Below, piece after piece: positions 18,730 through 30,571 of a DNA stretch of 64,000 nucleotides. Position 1 is the first letter of the stretch; each line of letters opens with the position of its first letter. The notes beneath the pieces are model-generated. The model saw nothing but the letters and a program-made list of their open reading frames with translations, did no database searches and was not told where the DNA came from. The position numbers and the translations under genes were made by a program. Source of the DNA: Gammaproteobacteria bacterium (GTDB taxonomy: Bacteria; Pseudomonadota; Gammaproteobacteria; JAABTG01); assembly GCA_034522055.1 (NCBI GenBank), contig JAXHLS010000002.1, positions 372,001-436,000 on the forward strand, in the 5' to 3' direction.

Positions 18730-19908
18730 ATGGAATCCTACGTATTCGCCACCCAACTGCTGCTGGCCGTCGTGGCCGGGGCGGTGCTGAATCTGACACC
18801 GTGCGTGCTGCCCGCCATCCCGGTGAAGCTGCGCATGATCACCGCCGCCGTGGGGGCGGGCCCGGGGCCGCGGTGGGTGGCGGCCGGAGCGGTGCTGGCG
18901 GGCACCTGGACCTTCTTCGGCGGCCTCGCCCTGGCGGCCGGGGGCGCAGCCTGGAACTGGGGCGAGCTGTTTCAAAGCCCGGCCGTGCGCCTGGGGCTGG
19001 CCCTGGTGCTGGTGGTGCTGGGGCTGATGAGCATGGCCGCCAGGGGCTTCAAGGTGCCGGAGAGGCTCTACCGTCTCGGCGGCCGCGGCTACGCGGAGCC
19101 CTATCTGGCGGGCCTGCTGGCGGCCCTGCTGTCCACCCCCTGTACCGGCCCCTTCCTGGGTGGCGTGCTGGCCTTCGCCGTGACCCGGCCACCGGGCCAC
19201 GTGATGGCCATCTTCCTGGCTATAGGCCTCGGCCTGGCCCTGCCCTACCTGATTCTGCTCGCCTCCCCGCGCCTGCTGGCCCGACTACCGAAAAGCGGCC
19301 CCTGGAGCCGCCGGGTCCATCAGGCCCTGGGCCTGGTGCTGCTGGCCGGCGGGGTGTTCTTCGCCGCCCCCGACCTCACCCCGGCCATCACCCGTCTGCT
19401 ATGGGGCGCGCTGGCCCTCACGGCCCTGGGCTGGGCCCTGTGGGTACTGTGGCAGGGCCCGGACCTGAGAGCCCGGGCCGTGCCCGTGGTATGTGCGATC
19501 CTGCTGGCCCCCCTGGTACCCCTGGCCCTGGACCCGGGCGACGGCGGGCCGGAGGATGTCTTGCCATGGCAGCCCTTTTCCGAGGCCGCCCTGGCCACCG
19601 CCAGGGCCGACGGCCGGCCCGTGCTGGTGGAGTTCACCGCCGACTGGTGCATCACCTGCAAGGTGCTGGAGCGCACCGTCTATCGCCACCCCCGCACCCT
19701 GGCGACGGCCCGGGAGGCCGGCCTCGTGACGTTGCAGGTAGACCTCACCGCCGCCATACCCGCACTCCAGGCCCGGCTGCTGGGCTGGGGCGGCGCCGGC
19801 ATACCCTTCGCCGTAGTGCTGGACGGCGAGGGCGAAGTGGTGAAACGCCTGCCCGACATGTTCCAGCGCGACACCCTGGTGGCGGCCATCCGGGCCGCCC
19901 GCGGCTGA
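18730..19908 (+). CDS. DsbD-like thiol:disulfide interchange protein lacking the alpha domain
   Basis: This 392-residue inner-membrane protein starts directly in the membrane (beta) domain: C25 in [11 protein letters not shown] and C138 in [11 protein letters not shown] are the paired membrane cysteines that carry electrons across the membrane in DsbD. The C-terminal thioredoxin-like gamma domain has W306-CITC-310 in [12 protein letters not shown]. coli DsbD also has an N-terminal periplasmic alpha domain; here it is absent. The next gene, 7 bp downstream, carries an alpha-like domain at its C-terminus, so the two proteins probably work together in supplying reductant to the periplasm. Confidence 0.87.
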   Translation: MESYVFATQLLLAVVAGAVLNLTPCVLPAIPVKLRMITAAVGAGPGPRWVAAGAVLAGTWTFFGGLALAAGGAAWNWGELFQSPAVRLGLALVLVVLGLMSMAARGFKVPERLYRLGGRGYAEPYLAGLLAALLSTPCTGPFLGGVLAFAVTRPPGHVMAIFLAIGLGLALPYLILLASPRLLARLPKSGPWSRRVHQALGLVLLAGGVFFAAPDLTPAITRLLWGALALTALGWALWVLWQGPDLRARAVPVVCAILLAPLVPLALDPGDGGPEDVLPWQPFSEAALATARADGRPVLVEFTADWCITCKVLERTVYRHPRTLATAREAGLVTLQVDLTAAIPALQARLLGWGGAGIPFAVVLDGEGEVVKRLPDMFQRDTLVAAIRAARG

Positions 19909-19915
19909 CGAGACC

Positions 19916-22234
19916 ATGACCTTGAAGAACCCCTTTACCCCTCTTGTCCTGTTGACCCTTGCCGCGGTCCTGCCCGCCGGCGCCGCCGCACCCCCCGACG
20001 CCCCGGCCGCGAGTGGCGGCCATCGTCTCGCCGACGCCACCAGCCCCTACCTCCAGCAACATGCCGGCAACCCGGTGGAATGGTATCCCTGGGGCGAGGA
20101 GGCCTTCGAGAAGGCGCGCCGCGAGGACAAGTTCATCCTCCTGTCCGTGGGCTACTCCACCTGCTACTGGTGCCACGTCATGAAGCGGGAGTCCTTCGCC
20201 GACGAGGAGACGGCGGCGCTGCTGAACCGCCACGCCGTGAGCATCAAGGTGGACCGCGAGGAACGGCCCGACGTGGACGCCATCTACATGACGGCGGTGC
20301 AACTGCTGGCCGGCCATGGCGGCTGGCCCATGACCCTGCTACTGACCGCCGACCTCGAGCCCTTTTTCGCCGCCACCTACCTGCCCCGGGACCGCTTCCA
20401 GGGCCTGATCCGCAATGCTCGGGAGCTGTGGAACGACAACCGCCCCGCCGTGGAGGCCCAGGGCGCGCGGGTGGCGGCCGCCATCCAACACGCCGGCCGG
20501 CTGCCCGGCGAACCCCTCGCGACCCTGCCGGACGAGGCCCTCGCGGACCAGGCCGTGGCCCGCCTGGCCGAGCGCTTCGATACCTTCGACGGCGGCTTCC
20601 AGCAGGCGCCCAAGTTTCCCATGTCCTCGATCCTGGAACTGCTGCTGGACCGTTACGAGCACGAAGGTGACACCCGGGCCCTGGACATGGCCACCACCAC
20701 CCTCGGCGCCATGGCCCGCGGCGGCATCCACGACCAGGTGGGCGGCGGTTTCCACCGCTATGCCATCGACAACCAGTGGCTGGTACCCCACTTCGAGAAG
20801 ATGCTCTACGACAACGCCCAGTTGCTGCACACCTACGCCCGCGCCCACGTCCTCACCGGCAACGCCCACTTCGAGCGCGTGGCCCATGACATCGTGGCCT
20901 ACGTGGAACGGGATATGACAGGCCCCGGCGGCCTGTTTTACTCGGCCCAGGACGCGGAGGTGGATGCCGTGGAGGGTGAGTCCTACCTGTGGACCCCGGA
21001 AGAACTGGCGGAACTGCTGCCCGCCGCCGATTACGATCTGGTGCGCCGGGTATGGGGCCTCGACGGTCCGCCCGACTTCGAGGGCGGGCATATCCTCCAC
21101 TGGCCGCGGGGCTACGCCGCCACTGCCGCCGCCCTGGAGATAACAATCGGGGACCTGATGGCCCGCCTCGAGCCCATCCGCACCCGCCTGCTGGCCAGCC
21201 GCCAGCAACGCCCCCAGCCCCACCTCGACGACAAGGTCATCACCGCCTGGAACGGCCTCATGATCTGGGCCCTCGCCTACGCCGGGGAGGTGCTGGAGCG
21301 ACCCGCCTACGTGGCCATGGCCGAACGGGCCGCCACCGCCCTGCTGGCCACCCTGCGGGACGACCAGGGCCGCCTGCTGCATGTCGCCCGTCACGGCCGC
21401 GCCCGTCTGGACGCCTACCTCGATGACTATGCCGCGGTGATCCTCGGCCTCACGGAACTCCACCGCGTCAGCGGCGAGGCAGCCTGGCTGGACGAGGCCC
21501 GGATGCTGGCCGACACCATGCTCGCCACCCTGAAAGACCCCGCCGGCGGTTTCCATTACGCCCCACCCACGGTGGACCACCTGCTGGCCCGCCCCAAGGC
21601 CACCCATGACGGCGCCATGCCCGGCGCCGACAGCCTCGCCACCCGCGCCCTGGTGGCCCTCGCCAGGGAGACGGACGACAGACGCTACGCCGCCGCGGCC
21701 GCCGCCACCTTGCGGGCCTACGGCCCCCTGCTGGGAAAGGCCCCCGACGACATGCCCTACATGCTGTGGGGTCTGGCCGACTATCGCCGCGCCGGCCTCG
21801 CCGAGGATACCCCCGCGGCGCCCGCCATCGCCGCCCTCGAGACCACCTCGGACCACCTGCGCATCAGTGCCCGCCGCCTCCCGGGCGACGGCCACCGCCT
21901 GGAGGCCACGCTGCACCTGGCCCCCGGCTGGCACGTGAACGCCACGCCCGCCTCCCTGGACTTCCTCACCGCCACCCGGGTGCGCGCCCGGGCCCAGGGG
22001 GAGGTTCTGGCCCTGACCGTGGACTACCCGCGGGGCGAGAAGATGGATACCGGCCTCGGCACCCCCATCCGCATCTACGGTGACGGCACCCGTCTCAGCG
22101 CCGTCGCGGACCCGCCGCTGCCCGCCGGCACCACCGTCACGGTCCACGCCCAGGCCTGCAACGACAGCGGCCGCTGCCTGGCCCCCGCCGAGGTCACGAC
22201 CCGTCTCGAAGGGCCACCGCCTGCCGCCCCCTGA
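19916..22234 (+). CDS. Exported DUF255 thioredoxin-domain protein with a DsbD-alpha-like C-terminal domain
   Basis: This 772-residue protein has a signal peptide (cleavage near residue 24). The DUF255/YyaL/SSP411-type thioredoxin domain ([17 protein letters not shown]83-YWC-86-H) is followed by the large alpha/alpha-toroid-like domain. The last 130 residues add a segment ([19 protein letters not shown]) ending in C748-x5-C754 ([11 protein letters not shown]). This matches the redox-active C-x5-C pair of the DsbD N-terminal alpha domain by eye. Most family members are not exported and lack this tail. It is co-transcribed with the alpha-less DsbD-like gene. Substrates are unknown. Confidence 0.85.
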   Translation: MTLKNPFTPLVLLTLAAVLPAGAAAPPDAPAASGGHRLADATSPYLQQHAGNPVEWYPWGEEAFEKARREDKFILLSVGYSTCYWCHVMKRESFADEETAALLNRHAVSIKVDREERPDVDAIYMTAVQLLAGHGGWPMTLLLTADLEPFFAATYLPRDRFQGLIRNARELWNDNRPAVEAQGARVAAAIQHAGRLPGEPLATLPDEALADQAVARLAERFDTFDGGFQQAPKFPMSSILELLLDRYEHEGDTRALDMATTTLGAMARGGIHDQVGGGFHRYAIDNQWLVPHFEKMLYDNAQLLHTYARAHVLTGNAHFERVAHDIVAYVERDMTGPGGLFYSAQDAEVDAVEGESYLWTPEELAELLPAADYDLVRRVWGLDGPPDFEGGHILHWPRGYAATAAALEITIGDLMARLEPIRTRLLASRQQRPQPHLDDKVITAWNGLMIWALAYAGEVLERPAYVAMAERAATALLATLRDDQGRLLHVARHGRARLDAYLDDYAAVILGLTELHRVSGEAAWLDEARMLADTMLATLKDPAGGFHYAPPTVDHLLARPKATHDGAMPGADSLATRALVALARETDDRRYAAAAAATLRAYGPLLGKAPDDMPYMLWGLADYRRAGLAEDTPAAPAIAALETTSDHLRISARRLPGDGHRLEATLHLAPGWHVNATPASLDFLTATRVRARAQGEVLALTVDYPRGEKMDTGLGTPIRIYGDGTRLSAVADPPLPAGTTVTVHAQACNDSGRCLAPAEVTTRLEGPPPAAP

Positions 22235-22277
22235 CGCCCCGCCTCCCCGCCCTTCGACCGCCCCACCCCGGGGCGGA

Positions 22278-22283
22278 TATAAT
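22278..22283 (+). promoter_or_regulatory. -10 box of ppc
   Basis: A perfect TATAAT lies 68 bp upstream of the ppc start in an otherwise very GC-rich spacer. No clear -35 is seen at 17 bp. Confidence 0.5.
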
Positions 22284-22350
22284 GCCCGCTTTGCGCGTCC
22301 CGCCCGCCGGTCCCCGGGGGCGTCATTCCCCACCCCGGAGTCCTGTTCCC

Positions 22351-25164
<2,814 letters not shown>

Positions 25165-25171
25165 GGAGATA

Positions 25172-25208
25172 GTGAATGGTGAATACAGTGAATGGTGAAT
25201 AGTGAATG
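25172..25208. repeat. Heptanucleotide array GTGAATG/GTGAATA
   Basis: Five units alternate GTGAATG and GTGAATA, with a 2-bp interruption after the second. It sits 7 bp past the ppc stop. Complementary units follow at 25311-25338 and 25401-25421. Confidence 0.88.
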
Positions 25209-25250
25209 GTGCAGCGGGTCCACTAACAGACTGCGCAGGTAGTCGCTTGT

Positions 25251-25421
25251 AGAATGGCCGCGCTGTTCAGGTACACCCAGGTATATCGCTAATCTTCACC
25301 GTCGCCTAACCATTCACTATTCACTATTCACTATTCACTTAGAACGGCCGCGCTGTTCAGATGCACCCAGGTATATCGCTAATCTTCGCCGCCGCCTAAC
25401 CATTCACTATTCACCATTCCC
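25251..25421. repeat. Two 80-bp direct repeats each ending in a heptamer array
   Basis: The segment starting AGAATGGCCGCGCTGTTCAG at 25251 recurs at 25341 (period 90 bp) with only a few substitutions. Each copy ends in CATTCAC/TATTCAC heptamers (25311-25338 and 25401-25421), which are the reverse complement of the array at 25172. The interval 25165-25462 contains no gene. Confidence 0.85.
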
Positions 25422-25462
25422 CAACACCCGGGCCGCCGCTAGTCGCGGACCGCCGCCGGTGC

Positions 25463-25954
25463 CTACGCCCTGGCCCGAACTACCCAGAACACCCCCGCGT
25501 CCACTCCGGCCACTCGTACCCGGGTGCCGCCGGGGATGGCGCCGGCGGCGAGTTCCGGGTCGGGGCGCACCTCCCAGGTGATACCCGAGTAGGAGACGCT
25601 GGAGGGGCGGGTGGTGTCGATGTCGCCGGGCAGGGTGAACTCGTAACCGATGAGGTCGCTGGTGCGGTCGCGCCCGGGCGCGGCTCGGCCGTGCTGGAGG
25701 CGCATCAGGGGCCGCCACAGCACCGCGGTGCTGACGGCCGCCAGGATGCCGAAGCCGGCGATGCCGGCAGTCCAGGTCTCGGGCAGCACACCGGCCATCA
25801 TCAGGATACCGGTGAGCAGGGCCCCGATGGCGCCGAACAGCAGCACGCCGGAGGCCAGCCCCAGCACCAGGGTCTCGATGGCCACCAGGGCGAAGCCCAC
25901 GAAGATCCAGAACTCGGCCTGGTGGGCGTCGATGTAGCCGACCACCGGTAGCAT
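25463..25954 (-). CDS. NfeD-family membrane protein
   Basis: The start at 25954 (MLPVVGYIDAHQAEF) follows the SPFH gene stop by one base and gives 163 residues; the longer frame is the shadow of the SPFH gene. Two or three membrane helices (residues about 14-75) are followed by a soluble OB-fold-like tail ending in GVDAGVFWVVRA. NfeD proteins partner with SPFH/band-7 proteins, as in the E. coli qmcA-ybbJ pair, and may organise membrane microdomains. Confidence 0.87.
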   Translation of the reverse strand: MLPVVGYIDAHQAEFWIFVGFALVAIETLVLGLASGVLLFGAIGALLTGILMMAGVLPETWTAGIAGFGILAAVSTAVLWRPLMRLQHGRAAPGRDRTSDLIGYEFTLPGDIDTTRPSSVSYSGITWEVRPDPELAAGAIPGGTRVRVAGVDAGVFWVVRARA

Positions 25955-25955
25955 C

Positions 25956-26915
25956 TCAGGCCCCGCCGGTCCTGGCCCTGAGGGTATCGGCAATGGCCAT
26001 GACGCCGGCCACCAGGGAGCCCGCCTCGGTCTGCTGGTCGGGCATGAGTACCACGGTGGACTCCCGGGCGATGGCCTGCTTGGCCTTGATGGCGTCGCCG
26101 GCCAGTTCGTACTGGATGGCCTTCTGGCCGGCCTCGGTATTGGCCGCCTCGCCCACCTTGCGGATGGCCTCGGCATTGGCCTCGGCCACGGCGGTGATGG
26201 CCCGCGCCTCGCCCTCGGCCCTGAGGATCTGCTGTTCCTTGTCGGCCTCGGCCGCCAGTACCACCGCCTGCTTCTCACCCTCGGCGACGTTGATCTGGGA
26301 CTGGCGATGGCCCTCGGATTCGAGGATGGTGGCGCGCTTCTCGCGCTCGGCCTTCATCTGGCGTTCCATGGCCTCCAGCACGCTGCGGGGCGGATTGATG
26401 TCCTTGATCTCGTAACGCAACACCTGGATCCCCCAGGGCTGGGCCGCCTCGTTGATGGAGGACACGATGGCGGCGTTCAGGGTGTCCCGCTCCTCGAAGG
26501 TCTTGTCCAGCTCCATCTTGCCGATCTCGGAGCGCATGGTGGTCTGGGCCAGCTGGCCCACCGCGAAGTGGTAGTCCTCCACGCCGTAGCAGGCCTTGTA
26601 GGAATCGATGACCTTGAGGTAAAGCACGCCGTCCACGGTGAGCGAGATGTTGTCCCGGGTGATGGCCGCCTGACTGGCCACATCGATGGCCTGCTCCTTG
26701 AGGGTGCGGCGGTAGGCCACCCGGTCGATGACGGGCACCACGAAGTTGAGCCCCGCGGTCATGGTCTTCAAGTACTTGCCGAAGCGTTCCACCACGAAGG
26801 TGGTGTTGTGGGGCACGAACTTGACGCTCGACTTCAGGATCACGAGGGCGACGACGGCGAGCCCGGTCCAGAAGTTGAATATCAGGCCCATGAGACCGGT
26901 CATTGGATCGCCCAT
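25956..26915 (-). CDS. qmcA: SPFH/band 7 membrane protein (QmcA/paraslipin type)
   Basis: The start is placed at 26915 (MGDPMTGLMGLIFNF), behind GAGAGG, giving 319 residues. One N-terminal membrane anchor is followed by the band-7 domain (VVERFGKYLKTMTAGLNFVVPVIDRV) and a long Glu/Ala/Lys coiled coil (MERQMKAEREKRATILESEG onward) that drives oligomerisation. It is the first gene of a two-gene operon with nfeD. Such pairs form flotillin-like membrane scaffolds; client proteins cannot be told from sequence. Confidence 0.9.
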   Translation of the reverse strand: MGDPMTGLMGLIFNFWTGLAVVALVILKSSVKFVPHNTTFVVERFGKYLKTMTAGLNFVVPVIDRVAYRRTLKEQAIDVASQAAITRDNISLTVDGVLYLKVIDSYKACYGVEDYHFAVGQLAQTTMRSEIGKMELDKTFEERDTLNAAIVSSINEAAQPWGIQVLRYEIKDINPPRSVLEAMERQMKAEREKRATILESEGHRQSQINVAEGEKQAVVLAAEADKEQQILRAEGEARAITAVAEANAEAIRKVGEAANTEAGQKAIQYELAGDAIKAKQAIARESTVVLMPDQQTEAGSLVAGVMAIADTLRARTGGA

Positions 26916-27127
26916 AGGTGTTTTCCTCTCGTTGAGTTGCCCGCGGCGGGCCCCTGCCCGCAGCAATGCGCATTATGGCGCGCCGGCGCCCCGGCGTCTC
27001 GCGCGGCCGTGCCGGCTGCTCCCACCCGGGTCCTTGACTCCGGCATGAAACCCCACTGTTACGGGGTGGAATTTTTCAAAAGCCCGACAGGTCTACTCAA
27101 GTATGATGGCTACCTGGCGCGAAGACG

Positions 27128-27448
27128 ATGAAGACCATCCTGTCCTGGCTGGGTCGGCGCACAACGGACTGGCTGACCGGAGAGAACGCGAGGCCCGCTG
27201 TCCCGCTGTGCGACTTCAAACGCCTGCGCTTCGAACTGCGCCCCGCCGATGTGTTGCTGGTGGAGGGGCGCAGCCGCGTGGGCGATGTCATCAAGCTCAT
27301 CACCCAGAGTCCCTGGAGCCACGCGGCCCTCTATATCGGCCGCCTGTTCGACATCCGTGACGAGGCCCTGCGGGAGCGGGTGCGGCAATGCTACCGCGGC
27401 GATCCCCGGGAGCAAACGCCATTATCTGCCGCGCCTGGCGACGGGTGA
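27128..27448 (+). pseudogene. 5' fragment of a YiiX/YebB-like (permuted NlpC/P60) hydrolase gene
   Basis: MKTILSWLGRRTTDWLTGEN and the core ADVLLVEGRSRVGDVIKLITQSPWSHAALYIGRLFD match the first ~97 residues of permuted NlpC/P60 (DUF830-type) cysteine hydrolases; H of SPWSHAALYIG is the expected active-site His. Similarity stops at about 27415, after YRGDPREQ. The frame then runs into fadE sequence in the wrong frame and stops at 27448. The C-terminal half of the enzyme is missing, so the product should be non-functional. The break coincides with the start of the fadE homology. Confidence 0.8.
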
Positions 27449-29219
27449 GGAGATACCGTGCTTCGCCCTCACCGGCCCCGAGGCCGGCAGCGATGCCTCC
27501 GCCATCCCCGACACGGGCGTGGTGTGCCGCGGCGAGTGGCAGGGCCGCGAGGTGCTCGGGGTGCGCATCGACTGGGACAAGCGCTACATCACCCTGGCCC
27601 CGGTGGCCAGCATCATCGGGCTGGCCTTCAGGCTCCGGGACCCCGACCACCTGCTGGGAGAACGGGAGGACATCGGCATCACCGTGGCCCTCATCCCCCG
27701 CCACCTGCCGGGGATCACCATCGGCCGGCGCCACATCACCCTGGGGATCCCGTTCCAGAACGGTCCCATCAGCGGCCGCGGAGTGTTCGTGCCCCTGGAG
27801 CAGATCATCGGCGGCCGCACCGGCGCCGGCCACGGCTGGGCCATGCTCATGGAATGCCTGGCCGAGGGCCGCGGCATCTCCCTGCCGGCCCTGGCGGTGG
27901 GGGCGGCCAAGACGGCGAGCCGCTACACCGGGGCCTACGCCGCGGTACGCCGCCAGTTCGGCACCCCCATCGGCCATTTCGAGGGGGTGGAGGAGATCCT
28001 GGCCCGCATCGGCGGCCTCACCTATCAGATGGACGCCGCGCGCCTGCTGTGCCTCACCGGCCTCGACCTGGGCGAGCAACCGGCCGTGATCTCGGCCATC
28101 GTCAAGCTCCACCTCACGGAGGGCTACCGCCGCATCATCAATGACGCCATGGACATCCAGGGCGGCAGCGGCATCTGCCCCGGCCCCGGCAACCTCTTCG
28201 GCCGCGCCTACCAGGCCATCCCCATCGCCATCACCGTGGAGGGCGCCAATGTCCTGACCCGCAACATGATCGTCTTCGGCCAGGGCGCCATCCGCTGCCA
28301 TCCCTGGGTGCTGGAGGAACTGGAAGCGGTCCATGATGCGGACAAGGCAAGGGGCCTCGCACGCTTCGACCGCGCGCTGGCCGGCCATGTGGCCTTCCTG
28401 CTCGGCAACCTCGCCCGCACTCTGTTTCTCGGCCTCGGCGACGGGCGCCTGTCGGCGGCACCGCCCCACCCCGCCACGCGGCGCCATTATCAGCACTTGA
28501 ACCGCATCAGCGCCGCCTTCGCCCTGTGCGCCGACGCCACCATGATGACTCTCGGCGGCACCCTGAAGCGCCGTGAGCGCCTGTCGGCCCGCCTCGGCGA
28601 CGTGCTGAGCGAGCTGGTGCTGGCCTCGGCGGTGCTCAAGCGCTTCGAGGACGACGGCCGCCCGGCGGCCGATCTGCCCCTGGTGCACTGGTGCTGCGAG
28701 CGCGGCCTGTACCGCATGCAGGAGGCCCTGCGGGCCCAGCTTGGCGCCATCCCGTTGCGGCCCCTGGGCTGGCTGCTGCGCCTGCTGGTCTTCCCCACCG
28801 GCTGTCACTACGGCCCGCCCGACGACCGCCTGGACCACGAGGTGGCCCGCCTGCTGCTCGCGCCGTCCGCCACCCGCGACCGCCTCACCGCCGGCATCTT
28901 CACCACCACCGATCCGAGCCTGCGCCAGGGCCAGTTGGAGCGCGCCTTGCTCCAGACCCGGCGCACGGCGCCACTGGAGAAGACCCTGCGGGACCTCCAG
29001 CGCAACGGTGTGGTGACCGCATCCGGCCCCGTGGAGCAGGCCCGCCAGGCCCGTGCCCGGGGCTTCATCACGGCCCGCGAGTGCAGCGAGCTGGAGCGCA
29101 TGTTCCGGTGGCGCGCCGAGGTCGTCGCCGTGGACCACTTCGAGGACTACGGCCACCGCTGGGCCCTGACGGCCGATGGCCGCGAGCCGGCCGCCACCGC
29201 CGCGCCCCACGCCGCCTGA
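27414..29219 (+). pseudogene. fadE: FadE-type acyl-CoA dehydrogenase lacking its N-terminal ~210 residues
   Basis: From KRHYLPRLATGEEIPCFALT to the end, about 600 residues align by eye with E. coli FadE (814 residues), including PEAGSDASAIPDTG, KRYITLAP, FQNGP, GAYAAVRRQF, AITVEGANVLTR, FGQGAIRCHP and HYQHLNRISA. The first ~210 residues and the start codon are gone; the DNA before 27414 belongs to another gene in another frame. An in-frame ATG at 27249 would add only an out-of-frame reading of that gene. Downstream genes complete a beta-oxidation operon, so the loss looks recent or is an assembly join. Confidence 0.82.
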
Positions 29220-29258
29220 GGCGGCGCCGGACCCGGCCTGCGACGAGGAGGAACCGTC

Positions 29259-30569
29259 ATGAACCGACCCATGCAGACCCCCGCCGGGCGCGATGTCTAC
29301 GTGGTGGACGGCAGCCGCACGCCATTCCTCAAGAGCCGCGGCACCCCCGGCCCCTTCGCCGCCGCCGACCTGGCCCACCATGCCGGGCGCGCCCTCTTCA
29401 CCCGCCTCGACCTCGACCCACAGGCGGTGGACGAGGTGATACTGGGCTGTGTCTCGCCCGGCCCCGACGAGGCCAACATCGCCCGCGTGGTGGCCCTGCG
29501 CCTGGGCTGCGGCCATGACGTGCCCGCCATGACGGTGCAGCGCAACTGCGCCTCGGGGATGCAGGCCCTGGCCAGCGCCGCCGACCATATCGCCGCCGGC
29601 GCCGCCCACCTGGTGCTGGCGGGGGGTACCGAGGCCATGAGCCGCCATCCCCTGCTGGTGGCCGAGGCGATGCAGCACTGGCTCGCCCTGTGGGGACGCG
29701 CCCGCGGCGTGGCGGCGCGGGGCCGGCTGCTGGCACGCCTGCGGGCCGGCCATTTCAAACCGGTGATCGCCCTGCTGCGCGGCCTCACGGATCCGGTCTA
29801 CGGCCTCTCCATGGGCCAGACGGCCGAGCAGTTGGCGGCCGATTTCGACATCGGTCGCGAGGCCATGGACGCCTTCGCCGCCGCCAGCCACCGGCGCCTG
29901 GCCGCGGCCATGGACGCCGGCCACCTGACGGAAGTGGAGCCCCTGTTCGATGGCGCCGGCACGTTCTATGACGCCGACACCGGGCTGCGGCGGGACACCA
30001 CCCCCGAGGGCCTGGCGCGCCTCGCCCCGGTCTTCGACCGCCCCTTCGGCCATGTCACCGCCGGCAACAGCGCCCAGGTGACGGACGGCGCCGCCCTGGC
30101 ACTGTTGGCCTCCGGGGAGGCGGTGGCACGCCACCGGCTGCCGGTGCTGGGGCGCATCGCCGATATCCAGTGGGCGGCCCTGGACCCGCGGCGCATGGGC
30201 CTCGGCCCGGTGCACGCCATGGCCCCCATCATGGAACGCCAGGGTCTCGCCAGCGCCGACGTGGATTACTGGGAGATCAACGAGGCCTTCGCCGCCCAGG
30301 TGCTGGCCTGTCTCGCGGCGTGGCGGCACGAGGGCTTCTGCCGCAGCGCCCTGGGGCGGGAGCAGCCTTTCGCGGCCATCGCCGAGACGCGCCTCAACGT
30401 CGACGGCGGGGCCATCGGCCTCGGCCACCCGGTGGGGGCGAGCGGCGCGCGCATCGTCCTGCACCTGCTCAAGACCTTGAAACGCACGGGCGCCCGCCGC
30501 GGCATGGCGAGCCTGTGCGTAGGTGGCGGCCAGGGCGGCGCCATGCTGGTGGAACGCGTGGAGGATTGA
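29259..30569 (+). CDS. fadI: Acetyl-CoA C-acyltransferase (FadI/FadA-type thiolase)
   Basis: This 436-residue thiolase starts behind GAGGAGGAA. The acyl-enzyme cysteine is C97 in QRNCASGMQA; the C-terminal His is in GLGHPVGASGAR and the second Cys in LCVGGGQGGAM. It cleaves 3-ketoacyl-CoA to acetyl-CoA and a shortened acyl-CoA. It is followed after 2 bp by the hydratase/dehydrogenase gene, an arrangement like fadIJ; the length also fits FadI better than the shorter FadA. Confidence 0.9.
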   Translation: MNRPMQTPAGRDVYVVDGSRTPFLKSRGTPGPFAAADLAHHAGRALFTRLDLDPQAVDEVILGCVSPGPDEANIARVVALRLGCGHDVPAMTVQRNCASGMQALASAADHIAAGAAHLVLAGGTEAMSRHPLLVAEAMQHWLALWGRARGVAARGRLLARLRAGHFKPVIALLRGLTDPVYGLSMGQTAEQLAADFDIGREAMDAFAAASHRRLAAAMDAGHLTEVEPLFDGAGTFYDADTGLRRDTTPEGLARLAPVFDRPFGHVTAGNSAQVTDGAALALLASGEAVARHRLPVLGRIADIQWAALDPRRMGLGPVHAMAPIMERQGLASADVDYWEINEAFAAQVLACLAAWRHEGFCRSALGREQPFAAIAETRLNVDGGAIGLGHPVGASGARIVLHLLKTLKRTGARRGMASLCVGGGQGGAMLVERVED

Positions 30570-30571
30570 CC

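Noticed and set aside
18504-18731. Upstream extension of the PRK-like protein to 18731
   Set aside because: The extra 76 residues have no family similarity, while 18503 has a ribosome site and gives the standard N-terminus.
27128-27448. Simple frameshift in a single gene at about 27414
   Set aside because: The two sides belong to different protein families (NlpC/P60-like and FadE), so a junction and not a frameshift is needed to explain it.
27300-30464. A 1054-codon open frame on the minus strand antisense to fadE and the thiolase
   Set aside because: It has Gly/His/Asp-rich low-complexity protein and no ribosome site, and it covers clear homologues on the other strand. It is an artefact of high GC content.
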